Assembly: GCA_002407865.1 (NCBI GenBank)
Contig: DHPI01000068.1
Location: 52,159 to 71,607, forward strand
Reading direction: 5' to 3'
Length of the DNA: 19,449 bases
DNA from: Spirochaetia bacterium UBA5368
Lineage (GTDB): Bacteria; Spirochaetota; UBA4802; UBA5368
Shown one piece after another: positions 1-8,588 of the stretch (position 1 is the first letter of the stretch; every line of letters starts with the position of its first letter). Under the pieces are notes generated by a model. That model was not told where the DNA came from, did no database searches, and saw nothing but the letters and a program-made list of their open reading frames with translations. The translations under genes and the position numbers were made by a program.

Positions 1-2
1 CC

Positions 3-3000
3 GGACACGATTTTCACGAGGTCAGAGACAGGGCGAACATGCTGCTTGAAAGGATTTTCGCGCCGAAGGAGTTCGATGCGCCTGTCGCGACGGCGTTTGC
101 AACCATACACATGGGAGGGACGCACCGGTTCGAGTTCGATCTTGCCGCAGGCCGCGACTACTTTCTCCGGATATACCGATACCGGGGATTGAACGGCCTG
201 TGCCTCGAGGGCGACCTCGATTACGAGGACATGCCGCTGGATTACGATGCCGCTTCGAAGCGGTATGTGGCGCAGCGGCGATTCGATGAATACGGCCATT
301 TCGATTATGTCGTTTTTGAAAAAAGAAAGCGGGGAGAGGAATGGGTGCATCAGTCCGGCGCGAGCGGCAGGATCAATGTAATGCCCGATGTCCGTGGAGA
401 AATCATACTCGAAATTTTTCCGGATATACACGGCCATACGAAGGTGTACTGGATGGAGCAGTCGGGCCATCCCGGCCTGGTCTATAATGAACATGGCGAG
501 GTGATACGGCTTGGACGGTTTTCCGATATCACGGCGCACCTGGAGGACCTGCAACGGCGGTATTTTATCACCGCGGTGTATCTGCTCGGCGTGCAGACTC
601 GCGGATCGAACCGCGATGACTGGGCGCCCGAGGCGTCGTCGCCGTCGCCGTTTTCACCCATGAGTCTGGTCGAAATAGAACCGTCACTGGGCGGCGAGAA
701 GGAGTTCATCGAGCTTGTCCGCACGGCGCACGATCTCGGCATCAAGGTCATCGTCGATATCGTGCCGCATCTCAACAGGAGAAGCGATGAGCTTCCTGAC
801 CGGATGGCGGTCAAATGCTACGATAACGACGGCAACCTTGTCGTTCGTGCGTCGACGGACGGGAGGTACGGTTCGTGGAATGACGGCAAGCTTTTTAACT
901 ACCGGATGTTCGAAGTCTGGGAATGGCTCGCGAACTCGATCGACACGTTGATACGCAGATATGATATCGACGGCATACGCTTCGATTCAGCGCACGCGGT
1001 CCCCATTATGATGAAAAAAAACAATTACCTGTCCGTGTACAACGATCCGCGGCCGCTTGACGAGATGGTTGAAGGATCGATCATCGTGAACGACAGGGAG
1101 GATGGACATTTTATCACGACCGGCTATTACGACTGCGCATGCCGCGACATTATCGCGATACCGCTGCATTATTATCTCATGCTTGTTATTCAAAAAACGC
1201 TCGAGTCAACCGGGAAAAATTTTTTCATAAATATCGCGGAGTGCTATTGGGGACATGAAAGATTTCTTACGCGCACCGGCATTGTACCCTACAATTCGGC
1301 GCTGTTCAAGATATGTGAAAATATCATACATGGAAAAACCGATGTGCGGGAAATCTATCACATATACGATAATTATTTTCCGTCTGTAATGCCCCCCGGC
1401 ACTGAAATGCTCGGCATTCTCGGCAATCACGACGAACGCAGGGCGTTGAACACGTTCGGCCACAGGGGGCTCAGGGCCGCGGTCGGCATTACGACATTCA
1501 TGAACAATATCATCATGGATTACGAGGGGAGCGCCGAGGGCGAGGGGTGGAAGGTATATCTTGACAATATCTTTGTCAACTGGAACCAGTTCGAGTTTGC
1601 GGCGCACCGCAGCCTCGAACTGTTTTACAGAGACTGGTATTCATTTCACCGCAATGCGTGCGGTAAAGGCTACCTTGTCTGGGCGAACAACAACGCGGTC
1701 GCGGCCGCCGTCAAGTTTACCGATACGGACGTGTGGATCGGGGCCTTCAATTTTTCCGATGCAAACCAGCCCGCATCTATCCAGTTTGATAATCCCGTGC
1801 TGCCGATACAAGATGATGTGTTTTACAGGGTTGCGGATATCATATATTCCCCCATTCCCCGCCACTATGCGTATTTTACGGGCAGGGAATTGAAAACCTC
1901 GAAACTGCACACCGTCGTGACCTATACGGACAGATTCAAACTGCTGAAGCTGGAGACCGTGACCGACCCCGCAAGCGTATACGATGAGTTTTTGCGCGAT
2001 TCTTTCCTGCGGCTTGCGACGCTTTCGAATCCCGACCATTTTATGGCGAATTTTTCGTTCATGGAGTTGTGCGGGAATGCCGCGTCGTTCAGGCAAATTT
2101 CCAAATTCGTTATAGATCACCTGATAAAAATGTTCTGGGAGCAAAACCGTGACTTTCTTGAGCTGGGTCTTAAGCGGGCTTTTTTTTACATGGTGCGCAG
2201 TGGGTCGCAGTCTGCTCAGACGGTCATTAATTATATTGCGCAGATGGCGATGCACGAAGATGAGCGCCTGCGGGCAATAGGAGAATCGCTGAAGCATCAC
2301 AACCGGCACGGCTCTATCATATTCATGTCAGCTGAAGCGGACCCTTTCTCGAAAAGCGGCGGGCTGGCTAACGTTGTTTACGAACTGCCTCGCGAGATGG
2401 CGAAGATGGGCGAGGAGGTGTATGTTATTACGGGAATGTACCGTCACGGCGACCCGGGCGCCGTTAAAAAAATGCAGCAGGCGCGGCAGCGGCACAACGC
2501 GCAGTATACGGGACGTACTGTGCGGTTTCGGGTAATGGATGCGGAATACAACGTGGGTGTGCACAGGGCGGATGTCGACGGAGTCACGTATTTTCTGCTC
2601 GATCATCATGAGCTTTTCGACGGACTGTACTGGGGATACACGGCGGAGGAGAAACTGCGGCGGCGTATTGCCTTCGCGCGCGCCAGCGCCGAGCTTATCG
2701 TGAGTTTTGGACTCAATCCGCTCTATACCTTTACGAACGACGCGTATACGGGGTTGTTCAACGGTGTCGTTCGCTGCGACCATGTCTACCGCAATAATCC
2801 GAACTTCGTGCGCACCACGTTTCTGCATATCATACATAATGGCGGCTGGCAGTATTTCGATTCGTATAAGCGTCATGAAAACGGTCTCGATCTTTTCAGG
2901 TTGTTCAATCTCCCGCCGTGGAGGGCGAACGATTTTTCCGATCCGGTTCGCGGTGACGAGCTGAACTGCATGGCGGCGGGCGTTCGATTTGCCGATAAAG

Positions 3001-3950
3001 TTGTTACCGTCAGCCCGAGTTACGCGAAACAAATAGAGTTCGCGTGCGACGGATTAGAAAGGATACTGTCGAACGTGATGGGGATCAGCAACGCGATCGG
3101 CAGGGATTTCCGGGACCGGATAAACGCTGCGTATCATGCGTCGGGATTTGCCGACACATGGTATCCGAAGGTGCGCAGCGTGATAGCGGGGAATGACGCG
3201 CTGATGGAAAAGATATCATCGCGGTTTCCGGAAATACCGCTGGGGATCGACAATATACGTGGGATCGAGGACCCGGTGCGGCGATACACCGCCGGGCGCC
3301 TGCTGAATAAAATGATGCTGCAGTGCCAGAGGGGACTTGCGGTTGATCCAGATGCCGTGCTGTTCATTATGATTCACAGAATTACCGAGCAGAAGGGATT
3401 TCAGCTTGTGCTTGACGCCTCCGAGGGGCTGTTTAAAAATCTTGGATACCAGGCGATAATCGGCGGGTCCGTATCTTCCGGCGACAGACGCGGCGAAGAA
3501 ATAGCGCACGGATTGCACCTTCTCAGCACATACTATCCGGGCAGCGTGAATGTCGCATTCGGATTTCAGGATGTCAGCATCCCGCTGCTTGCCGGCGATA
3601 TCTTTTGCATGCCGTCGATGAACGAACCGGGGGGCATATCGCAGCTTGAGGCATTTACGGCGGGGTGCCTGGTGGTCGCACGGGCGACCGGGGGATTGCG
3701 CGATACTGTTTTTCCCGTGCGCCAGAAGGAAGATGGCGTGGCGGGGAATGGCTTTCTTTTCTCGGATTACAGCGCGCACTCTTTTTACGACGCGATGGAA
3801 AGGGCATCGCAGTTTTTACGCAGCGGGGACGAGCGAATGATATACGAGGCCCGCAAAAACGCGGAGAAAACAGTGTATTACTGGGACAGGCCGGCAAAAA
3901 AATATATTGAAGAAATTTACCATTTGAAGGAAATTATTCGCATTATATAG
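3..3950 (+). CDS. GH13 alpha-amylase-like / GT5 glycogen synthase fusion protein (5' end probably outside window)
   Basis: Two glucan enzymes in one chain. Numbering from the ATG at 39, a GH13 domain spans about residues 115-600: region I DIVPHLN (D240), region II GIRFD (R314, nucleophile D316), region III acid E401, region IV NHDE (D465). The catalytic triad is therefore intact. After a helical linker, a GT5 glycogen synthase domain runs from about 758 to the end: KSGGL (K772, ADP-glucose binding), IHN, VVTVSPSY, RITEQKG (R1114, K1119) and NEPGG (E1196). GT5 enzymes extend alpha-1,4-glucan from ADP-glucose; GH13 members cleave, transfer or branch it, and which applies here cannot be read from the motifs. 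The GT5 half is divergent: the usual NDWHT-type motif reads TNDAYT and the GILNGID-type motif reads MGISNAI. The frame has no stop between 39 and the window edge and encodes plausible protein there (GHDFHEVRDRAN), so the gene probably starts upstream. No ribosome site precedes the ATG at 39. Confidence 0.88.
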   Translation, partial: GHDFHEVRDRANMLLERIFAPKEFDAPVATAFATIHMGGTHRFEFDLAAGRDYFLRIYRYRGLNGLCLEGDLDYEDMPLDYDAASKRYVAQRRFDEYGHFDYVVFEKRKRGEEWVHQSGASGRINVMPDVRGEIILEIFPDIHGHTKVYWMEQSGHPGLVYNEHGEVIRLGRFSDITAHLEDLQRRYFITAVYLLGVQTRGSNRDDWAPEASSPSPFSPMSLVEIEPSLGGEKEFIELVRTAHDLGIKVIVDIVPHLNRRSDELPDRMAVKCYDNDGNLVVRASTDGRYGSWNDGKLFNYRMFEVWEWLANSIDTLIRRYDIDGIRFDSAHAVPIMMKKNNYLSVYNDPRPLDEMVEGSIIVNDREDGHFITTGYYDCACRDIIAIPLHYYLMLVIQKTLESTGKNFFINIAECYWGHERFLTRTGIVPYNSALFKICENIIHGKTDVREIYHIYDNYFPSVMPPGTEMLGILGNHDERRALNTFGHRGLRAAVGITTFMNNIIMDYEGSAEGEGWKVYLDNIFVNWNQFEFAAHRSLELFYRDWYSFHRNACGKGYLVWANNNAVAAAVKFTDTDVWIGAFNFSDANQPASIQFDNPVLPIQDDVFYRVADIIYSPIPRHYAYFTGRELKTSKLHTVVTYTDRFKLLKLETVTDPASVYDEFLRDSFLRLATLSNPDHFMANFSFMELCGNAASFRQISKFVIDHLIKMFWEQNRDFLELGLKRAFFYMVRSGSQSAQTVINYIAQMAMHEDERLRAIGESLKHHNRHGSIIFMSAEADPFSKSGGLANVVYELPREMAKMGEEVYVITGMYRHGDPGAVKKMQQARQRHNAQYTGRTVRFRVMDAEYNVGVHRADVDGVTYFLLDHHELFDGLYWGYTAEEKLRRRIAFARASAELIVSFGLNPLYTFTNDAYTGLFNGVVRCDHVYRNNPNFVRTTFLHIIHNGGWQYFDSYKRHENGLDLFRLFNLPPWRANDFSDPVRGDELNCMAAGVRFADKVVTVSPSYAKQIEFACDGLERILSNVMGISNAIGRDFRDRINAAYHASGFADTWYPKVRSVIAGNDALMEKISSRFPEIPLGIDNIRGIEDPVRRYTAGRLLNKMMLQCQRGLAVDPDAVLFIMIHRITEQKGFQLVLDASEGLFKNLGYQAIIGGSVSSGDRRGEEIAHGLHLLSTYYPGSVNVAFGFQDVSIPLLAGDIFCMPSMNEPGGISQLEAFTAGCLVVARATGGLRDTVFPVRQKEDGVAGNGFLFSDYSAHSFYDAMERASQFLRSGDERMIYEARKNAEKTVYYWDRPAKKYIEEIYHLKEIIRII

Positions 3951-3966
3951 AAAACATAAAAAAAAA

Positions 3967-3985
3967 CGGGATAATCGCTATCCCG
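3967..3985 (+). terminator. Hairpin terminator after the glycogen synthase fusion
   Basis: A perfect 7-bp stem, CGGGATA (3967-3973) and TATCCCG (3979-3985), closes a 5-nt loop 16 bases after the stop codon. An A-run precedes it, while the T-tract after it is weak (CTTGTTA). Intrinsic termination would therefore work better on the minus strand, although no minus gene reads into it. Its position points to termination of the upstream gene. Confidence 0.5.
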
Positions 3986-4066
3986 CTTGTTACGAAAAGT
4001 CTTCAAATAATTGCCTTCCTGGCATTGCACGAAGACTACTTAGTGTAAAATGATCATACTAAATAT

Positions 4067-4097
4067 CGGACATCATATGCGCAATCTTGAATATAAT
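4067..4097 (+). promoter_or_regulatory. Candidate sigma-70-type promoter for the lptE-holA-cyaA run
   Basis: A perfect TATAAT lies at 4092-4097. The best -35 match is CGGACA at 4067-4072 (4 of 6 bases) with a long 19-bp spacer. Transcription would start near 4104, about 35 nt before the preferred start codon at 4139. The weak -35 and wide spacing limit confidence. Confidence 0.4.
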
Positions 4098-4128
4098 TTT
4101 GCCGTACGCCGCGCAAATTGCGTATGGC

Positions 4129-4134
4129 AAGGGG
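4129..4134 (+). promoter_or_regulatory. Ribosome binding site that selects the 4139 start
   Basis: AAGGGG ends 4 nt before the ATG at 4139. The earlier in-frame TTG (4118) and ATG (4124) have no such site. Confidence 0.45.
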
Positions 4135-4138
4135 CGCG

Positions 4139-4747
4139 ATGAAGGCGGGCATGCGGCGGCTGGGCGTAATCGCGTGCGCAACACTGCTGGCGGGGCAGTG
4201 CATGATAATGAAGTGCGCCTCTGACACGGTGCGCGCGGGGAGCCCGGTGGCGTGGGTGTTCGAGAGCATGAACGGTGAGCCGGTGGTGCCACGCGAGGCC
4301 AACAAAATCTTCATCCCGCCGTTCACGTGCGCCACAGGGAAGGAGCCGCTATGCCAGAAGCTTGCAATCAGAGTGCGAGAGCTCATCGCCGCCGATGGGC
4401 GTCTCGCCGTGGTCGATGCGGAGGCCGATGCCGATATCGTGCTTGCGGGCGCAATGACGCATTATCAAATTCAGCCGCTTGAATACGACGAGATGGAAAG
4501 GATCGTAAAGAAGAGAATGCGGATGACCGCCGCCGCGCGGCTTACAGACGTGCGCCGATCGAAAGAAATATTTTTCGAGCGCGAAATACAATCGTTCGAC
4601 ACATATTCGGAAATCGTACCGCCGGTCATGACAGAGCCGTTGATGCAAGACCGTGTGATGGAAAGTCTTGCCAGGCGTATTGTCCTTACGACGGTGACCG
4701 GATGGTATACAGGGTTGATGACGCCCGCGGAAAAAGGGAAACGGTGA
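4139..4747 (+). CDS. lptE: LptE-like LPS-assembly lipoprotein
   Basis: LptE is the outer-membrane lipoprotein that plugs and supports LptD during lipopolysaccharide insertion. The mature part has the family pattern: a beta strand near the N-terminus (KIFIPPF), a helix with paired leucines (ELIAADGRLAVVD), then ADIVLAG leading into alternating beta strands (THYQIQPLEYDE, the LTDVRRSKEIFF region), and a final amphipathic helix. About 200 residues is normal for the family. The stop is 6 nt before holA, and lptE-holA adjacency is classic in Escherichia coli (leuS-lptE-holA), which supports the call. The start at 4139 gives MKAGMRR followed by a short hydrophobic stretch. The lipidated cysteine is uncertain: VIAC is canonical but very close to the N-terminus, while LAGQC further on has Q at -1. 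Another small beta-rich lipoprotein family remains possible. Confidence 0.65.
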   Translation: MKAGMRRLGVIACATLLAGQCMIMKCASDTVRAGSPVAWVFESMNGEPVVPREANKIFIPPFTCATGKEPLCQKLAIRVRELIAADGRLAVVDAEADADIVLAGAMTHYQIQPLEYDEMERIVKKRMRMTAAARLTDVRRSKEIFFEREIQSFDTYSEIVPPVMTEPLMQDRVMESLARRIVLTTVTGWYTGLMTPAEKGKR

Positions 4748-4753
4748 CAGGCG

Positions 4754-5824
4754 ATGAGCTATAAAAAATATCCTGCGTCGCGCCAGTTGAGTGCGGAACT
4801 TGACAGCGGCACGCTTCAAAAGGCGTACCTTCTGCTGGGTGAGGAGGAGGGGGAAAAAGAAAAAGCTATCACGAGAATTATCGGACTTTATATGTCGGAA
4901 AGCGATGCTGACGGCTATTCCGCGGGGAGGTACCATATCGACATGGGGGAATTTATGCAGGCCGCGGAATTCGCGATGTCCCAGTCGATGTTTTCGGATA
5001 AAAAGGTGTGTGTAATGCTGAATGTGGATTCCCTCCCGCAGCCGCAGCAGAATTCTGCTGTTTTGAACGATGTGCTGCGGTCGCTGCCGGATGCCATGCT
5101 GTTGATCATGACGGCGCAGGGCAACGCCGTTCCGAAGTTTTTAAACGATGAAGCGCTGCGGGGTGTCGGCGTGTATCAATTCTGGAGGATGTTTGAAAAG
5201 GACATAGTAAGCTACATTATCCGGCAACTTGGCGGCAGCGGCATTTCGGCCGACGAGCGTGCGGTGTGGCTGATTGTCGAGATGCTGGGGCGCGACATGA
5301 GAAAGATAGACGACGCGCTCGAAAAAATCCGTAATTACGGCGCGGTGACGGCGCTCACGGCGGAATCGGTTCGGGAATTGCTCAGGGATGAACGCGATAC
5401 GTCAGTCTATGAATTTGTCGATGCGCTTTTTAAAAGGGAGAAAAAATCGCTGTCGCTGCTGAGAAAGCTTGTGGAGAACAATTTTCCCGAGCTTCTGATC
5501 CTGAATCATATTATCCGGCAGGCGGAGGCCATTGAGCGCTATTACGCATACATCGGGAAGGGAAGGCAGGAGGATGACGTGTTACAAAATATCGGCGTAC
5601 CTGCCCGGGGCAGGGAGGACTTTCGCACGTACACGGTGCGAAATCCGGCTGCCAAAATCCGTGATTTATTTCCGCTGCTGCACGAAACCGACTCCCGCCT
5701 CAAAAGTTACAGGTTCTCAAAGGAATTTCAGGCAAATCCGTTGTTCGAGCTCGTCGAGGGAATGCTGCGCATTCCCGGAGCGATACCGCGCACAGGCGGC
5801 ACGGACAGCCGCCCGAGCCTGTAG
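4754..5824 (+). CDS. holA: DNA polymerase III subunit delta
   Basis: Delta is the clamp-loader 'wrench' that opens the beta sliding clamp during replication. At 356 aa it matches the usual length (about 340). The N-terminal domain begins with the family pattern AYLLLGEEEGEKEKAI, followed by VMLNVDSLP and LLIMTAQGN strands. Domain II carries the WLIVEMLGRDMRKIDDALEKI helix typical of delta. Domain III starts near SVYEFVDALFKREKKSLSLL and continues through LLILNHIIRQAEAI, as in other HolA proteins. Delta does not need a Walker ATPase site and none is seen. It follows the LptE-like gene by 6 nt and precedes cyaA by 14 nt, so co-transcription is likely. The ribosome site is weak (AGG close upstream), which suggests translational coupling. 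Confidence 0.9.
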   Translation: MSYKKYPASRQLSAELDSGTLQKAYLLLGEEEGEKEKAITRIIGLYMSESDADGYSAGRYHIDMGEFMQAAEFAMSQSMFSDKKVCVMLNVDSLPQPQQNSAVLNDVLRSLPDAMLLIMTAQGNAVPKFLNDEALRGVGVYQFWRMFEKDIVSYIIRQLGGSGISADERAVWLIVEMLGRDMRKIDDALEKIRNYGAVTALTAESVRELLRDERDTSVYEFVDALFKREKKSLSLLRKLVENNFPELLILNHIIRQAEAIERYYAYIGKGRQEDDVLQNIGVPARGREDFRTYTVRNPAAKIRDLFPLLHETDSRLKSYRFSKEFQANPLFELVEGMLRIPGAIPRTGGTDSRPSL

Positions 5825-5838
5825 AGAAGCGTACCAGC

Positions 5839-8568
5839 ATGGATTTTATAGAGACAATAGACAGCAACAGGGAAAAATTTTTACGATATAACAGCCTGAA
5901 ATATCAGCGGTTTCAACAGCTGGTTACGAATGTTGCTATAAAGCGTGTACTCAACAGCATTCCGTTTCTGTTGTGCGTCAATAACCAGAAGCTGCCGGGA
6001 TATGTTGCGGGCGATGTGCCGCTTGGCGTTTGCAATTACACCCCCGACGAGGAAACAAAGCGGTATTTGCGGGGCAAATTTCCGGCGGCGAAAATGGGAA
6101 CCCACAATTACAAGCCGTTCGTCGAAATGGTCGCGGTCATGGGAAGCGTTGGCACGGTCGCGTACAATAAAAAATCTGATTTTGATTACTGGGTGTGCGT
6201 CAATAAACGAGATGTTTCATCACAGCAGTTTGAAAAATTCAGGGAAAAGGTCGATGCGATTCAGCGGTGGGTGGCCCGCGAAATCGGCGTTCCGGTGCAT
6301 CTGTTCGTCAACGATGTTGAAAGCGTAAAGCAGAATATTTTCGCCGAGGACGAAGAGGAGGCTTTCGGCTCCACGGTGGGCGCTGTTTTAAAAGACGAGT
6401 TTTTCAGAAGCTCAACCGTGATTGCGGGTAAAATTCCGTTCTGGTGGGTGCTGCCGCAGTTTGTGCGCGATTCGGAATATTCGAGTCTGTACGAGCGGTT
6501 GCCGCAGTCGCAGAAGGACCACTATGTCGATCTCGGCAATCTCTACGAAATATCGCGGGAGGACTTTCTGGGGGCCGCCCTGTTTCAGATCATCAAGTCG
6601 CTCGGCAATCCTTTCAAATCAATTATAAAAATCGGCGTACTGGAGAAATATATCTTCGGCAAAGGAGATTCCCCGCTGCTGAGCCAGAAGATAAAAATCA
6701 ATATACTCCGCGATAACTTTGATAATACAATCATCGATTCATACCTGATGATGTTCAGGGAGGTGTACGAATACTACGCGACGGTCCTCGACGACATGGA
6801 GCTGATAAACATACTCACGCAGAACCTCTATTTAAAGGTCGATCCGCAGATATCGAAGTATGCGGGCATTAAGGATAAAAAAAACATCCCATACAAGGTT
6901 CACGTTATGGCGCAGTATGTGCGCGAATGGGGATGGGATATCGAGACGATAAGGGACCTCGACCGCTTTGACGAGTGGGATTACAACCGGGTCAAGATTT
7001 TCTGGGACTCGGTGAAGAAGTTCATGCTGCTTAGCTATCAGAAAATAGTGGCGCACTTCCCGTCGCTGCGGCTTGAGAAAAAAATCCCCGAGTCGGATTT
7101 CATGCTGCTCAGCAGAAAAATAAAGACCCATTTCTCCAGCGAAAAAGACAAGATCGACCAGTTCATCACCTTCAGGGACACACGATCGGAGGCGATTCTG
7201 TATATCGAGCCGATAGGCCAGGGCGTTCATGATTTCGAGTGGCGCCTCTATAAAAGGGCCAAAAGCGAAAATGACAGCTTCATCACGACGACGCTCCGTG
7301 TGGAAAACAACCTTCTGCGTCTTTTGCTGTGGATGTCGCTTAACCAGATATACAATCCGGTGTTTTCACGGCTGAATATACAGTCGGGATATACGAGGAT
7401 AAACCAGACGCTGGTAACGGAGCTGTTAAACCAGGTGGGGGGGCTGTTTACCGGCGATCGTATTGCCGTTAAAAACGAATATTATCTGCACCCGTCGTTT
7501 ACGTTGCTCAACATGGTGATCGTCAATTTCAACAAAGAAAACGCCGAAAAAATTGAATCGCTGCAGCATCTGTATTATACGTCATGGGGAGAATCATATC
7601 TTCACGATTACGGATCGGAGGATGATGTCGCGAGAATTCTACACACCGTGTTAAAGGACGGATGCACGCTTAAAAAGCCGTTCGACGAGTACTGTATAGT
7701 TAATTCCCCGGAACCGTTCAAGAAAATGTACAAGCGGATTGCCAGTATTTTCAAGGAATCGTATAGCTTTTTGATTGAGAACCGGAGCATGTCGAGCGCG
7801 CGGTTTATTACGCAGATCGGCGAAAAATATATCTGCGCAACGAGGGATGAAAACGGCATCGCCGTGGCGCTGTACCCGAATCTTGTGAAAATGTTGATTG
7901 CGATGACGTTAAAAGCGAAACCGGCCATGGCCTACAGCTTTTATAACGATGAGGGACCGATAACATATCTTGAAATGCTGTACCGCCTGCGCAGGCCGCA
8001 TGCAATTACGATAGTTTCAGAGGAAAAAAACGAGCACCTTGTGGTGTATGTGATTAACGAGAAGGGAAATCTTTTCGTGTTTTATAAAAACAGGAAGGCA
8101 AAAGACCAGATATTGATGACAATGTACGATTTTTGCAGGAATGTGATAAAACGCGTCAATGAAAACAATTCCGCTGCCGGCATCGGAGAAAACAGCATAA
8201 AATTCTATTCAATCAAGTCGGACCGTGCGGAAAAAATATCGTTTTTAGATGAAAGCGAAGCGGTTCAGAAGATGTATCTTGCTAACTTCAAGGCGCCACA
8301 CGCGCTTGTCGTAAGCGTATCTCATAAAATGGGCGATGAGACGTTTTACAACGTAGTGTTTCCCGACAATGTTTCGTCCGGATTTATGACAATGAAAGAA
8401 AGTTACAGCATTGCGGAAAAGGTTCGCGAGCTTCGGCTGAAAGGCTACGAGACGTTTTGCCTGGTTCGAGATCTTGTGCTCGACAGCACCATGTCCGAAG
8501 ATGCCGAATGGGGAACGAGCCAGTACTTTCTCGAAAAGTACCGGATCGAATTCATTATGGACAGGTAG
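5839..8568 (+). CDS. cyaA: Class I adenylate cyclase
   Basis: Makes cyclic AMP from ATP in the cytoplasm. The N-terminal catalytic domain (about residues 1-500) carries the class I signature GSVGTV (G102, S103) followed by KKSDFDYW, giving S113, D114, D116 and W118. From memory, the essential residues of the E. coli enzyme have these same numbers. A second family block, IAGKIPFWWVLP, follows near residue 195. Length is 909 aa against about 850 in E. coli; the C-terminal 400 residues should be the regulatory half, but I recognise no separate domain there. Class I cyclases are best known from Gammaproteobacteria, so this is a less usual setting. The gene follows holA by 14 nt, with AGAGAAG upstream as a modest ribosome site, and its stop nearly abuts the converging minus gene. 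A run of seven G (7437-7443) lies within the coding region. Confidence 0.88.
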   Translation: MDFIETIDSNREKFLRYNSLKYQRFQQLVTNVAIKRVLNSIPFLLCVNNQKLPGYVAGDVPLGVCNYTPDEETKRYLRGKFPAAKMGTHNYKPFVEMVAVMGSVGTVAYNKKSDFDYWVCVNKRDVSSQQFEKFREKVDAIQRWVAREIGVPVHLFVNDVESVKQNIFAEDEEEAFGSTVGAVLKDEFFRSSTVIAGKIPFWWVLPQFVRDSEYSSLYERLPQSQKDHYVDLGNLYEISREDFLGAALFQIIKSLGNPFKSIIKIGVLEKYIFGKGDSPLLSQKIKINILRDNFDNTIIDSYLMMFREVYEYYATVLDDMELINILTQNLYLKVDPQISKYAGIKDKKNIPYKVHVMAQYVREWGWDIETIRDLDRFDEWDYNRVKIFWDSVKKFMLLSYQKIVAHFPSLRLEKKIPESDFMLLSRKIKTHFSSEKDKIDQFITFRDTRSEAILYIEPIGQGVHDFEWRLYKRAKSENDSFITTTLRVENNLLRLLLWMSLNQIYNPVFSRLNIQSGYTRINQTLVTELLNQVGGLFTGDRIAVKNEYYLHPSFTLLNMVIVNFNKENAEKIESLQHLYYTSWGESYLHDYGSEDDVARILHTVLKDGCTLKKPFDEYCIVNSPEPFKKMYKRIASIFKESYSFLIENRSMSSARFITQIGEKYICATRDENGIAVALYPNLVKMLIAMTLKAKPAMAYSFYNDEGPITYLEMLYRLRRPHAITIVSEEKNEHLVVYVINEKGNLFVFYKNRKAKDQILMTMYDFCRNVIKRVNENNSAAGIGENSIKFYSIKSDRAEKISFLDESEAVQKMYLANFKAPHALVVSVSHKMGDETFYNVVFPDNVSSGFMTMKESYSIAEKVRELRLKGYETFCLVRDLVLDSTMSEDAEWGTSQYFLEKYRIEFIMDR

Positions 8569-8588
8569 CGGCGTCTAATATTCGCCGC
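8568..8588. terminator. GC-rich hairpin between converging stop codons
   Basis: GCGGCG (8568-8573) pairs perfectly with CGCCGC (8583-8588) around a 9-nt loop. The stem begins on the last base of the cyaA stop, and the loop contains the TAG stop of the minus gene. There is no U-tract on either side, so it may only slow or stabilise converging transcripts. Confidence 0.3.

Noticed and set aside
7437..7443. G7 tract inside cyaA, possible slippage or phase-variation site.
   Set aside because: Seven bases is short for phase variation, the reading frame is intact and other homopolymers of similar length occur in ordinary genes here.
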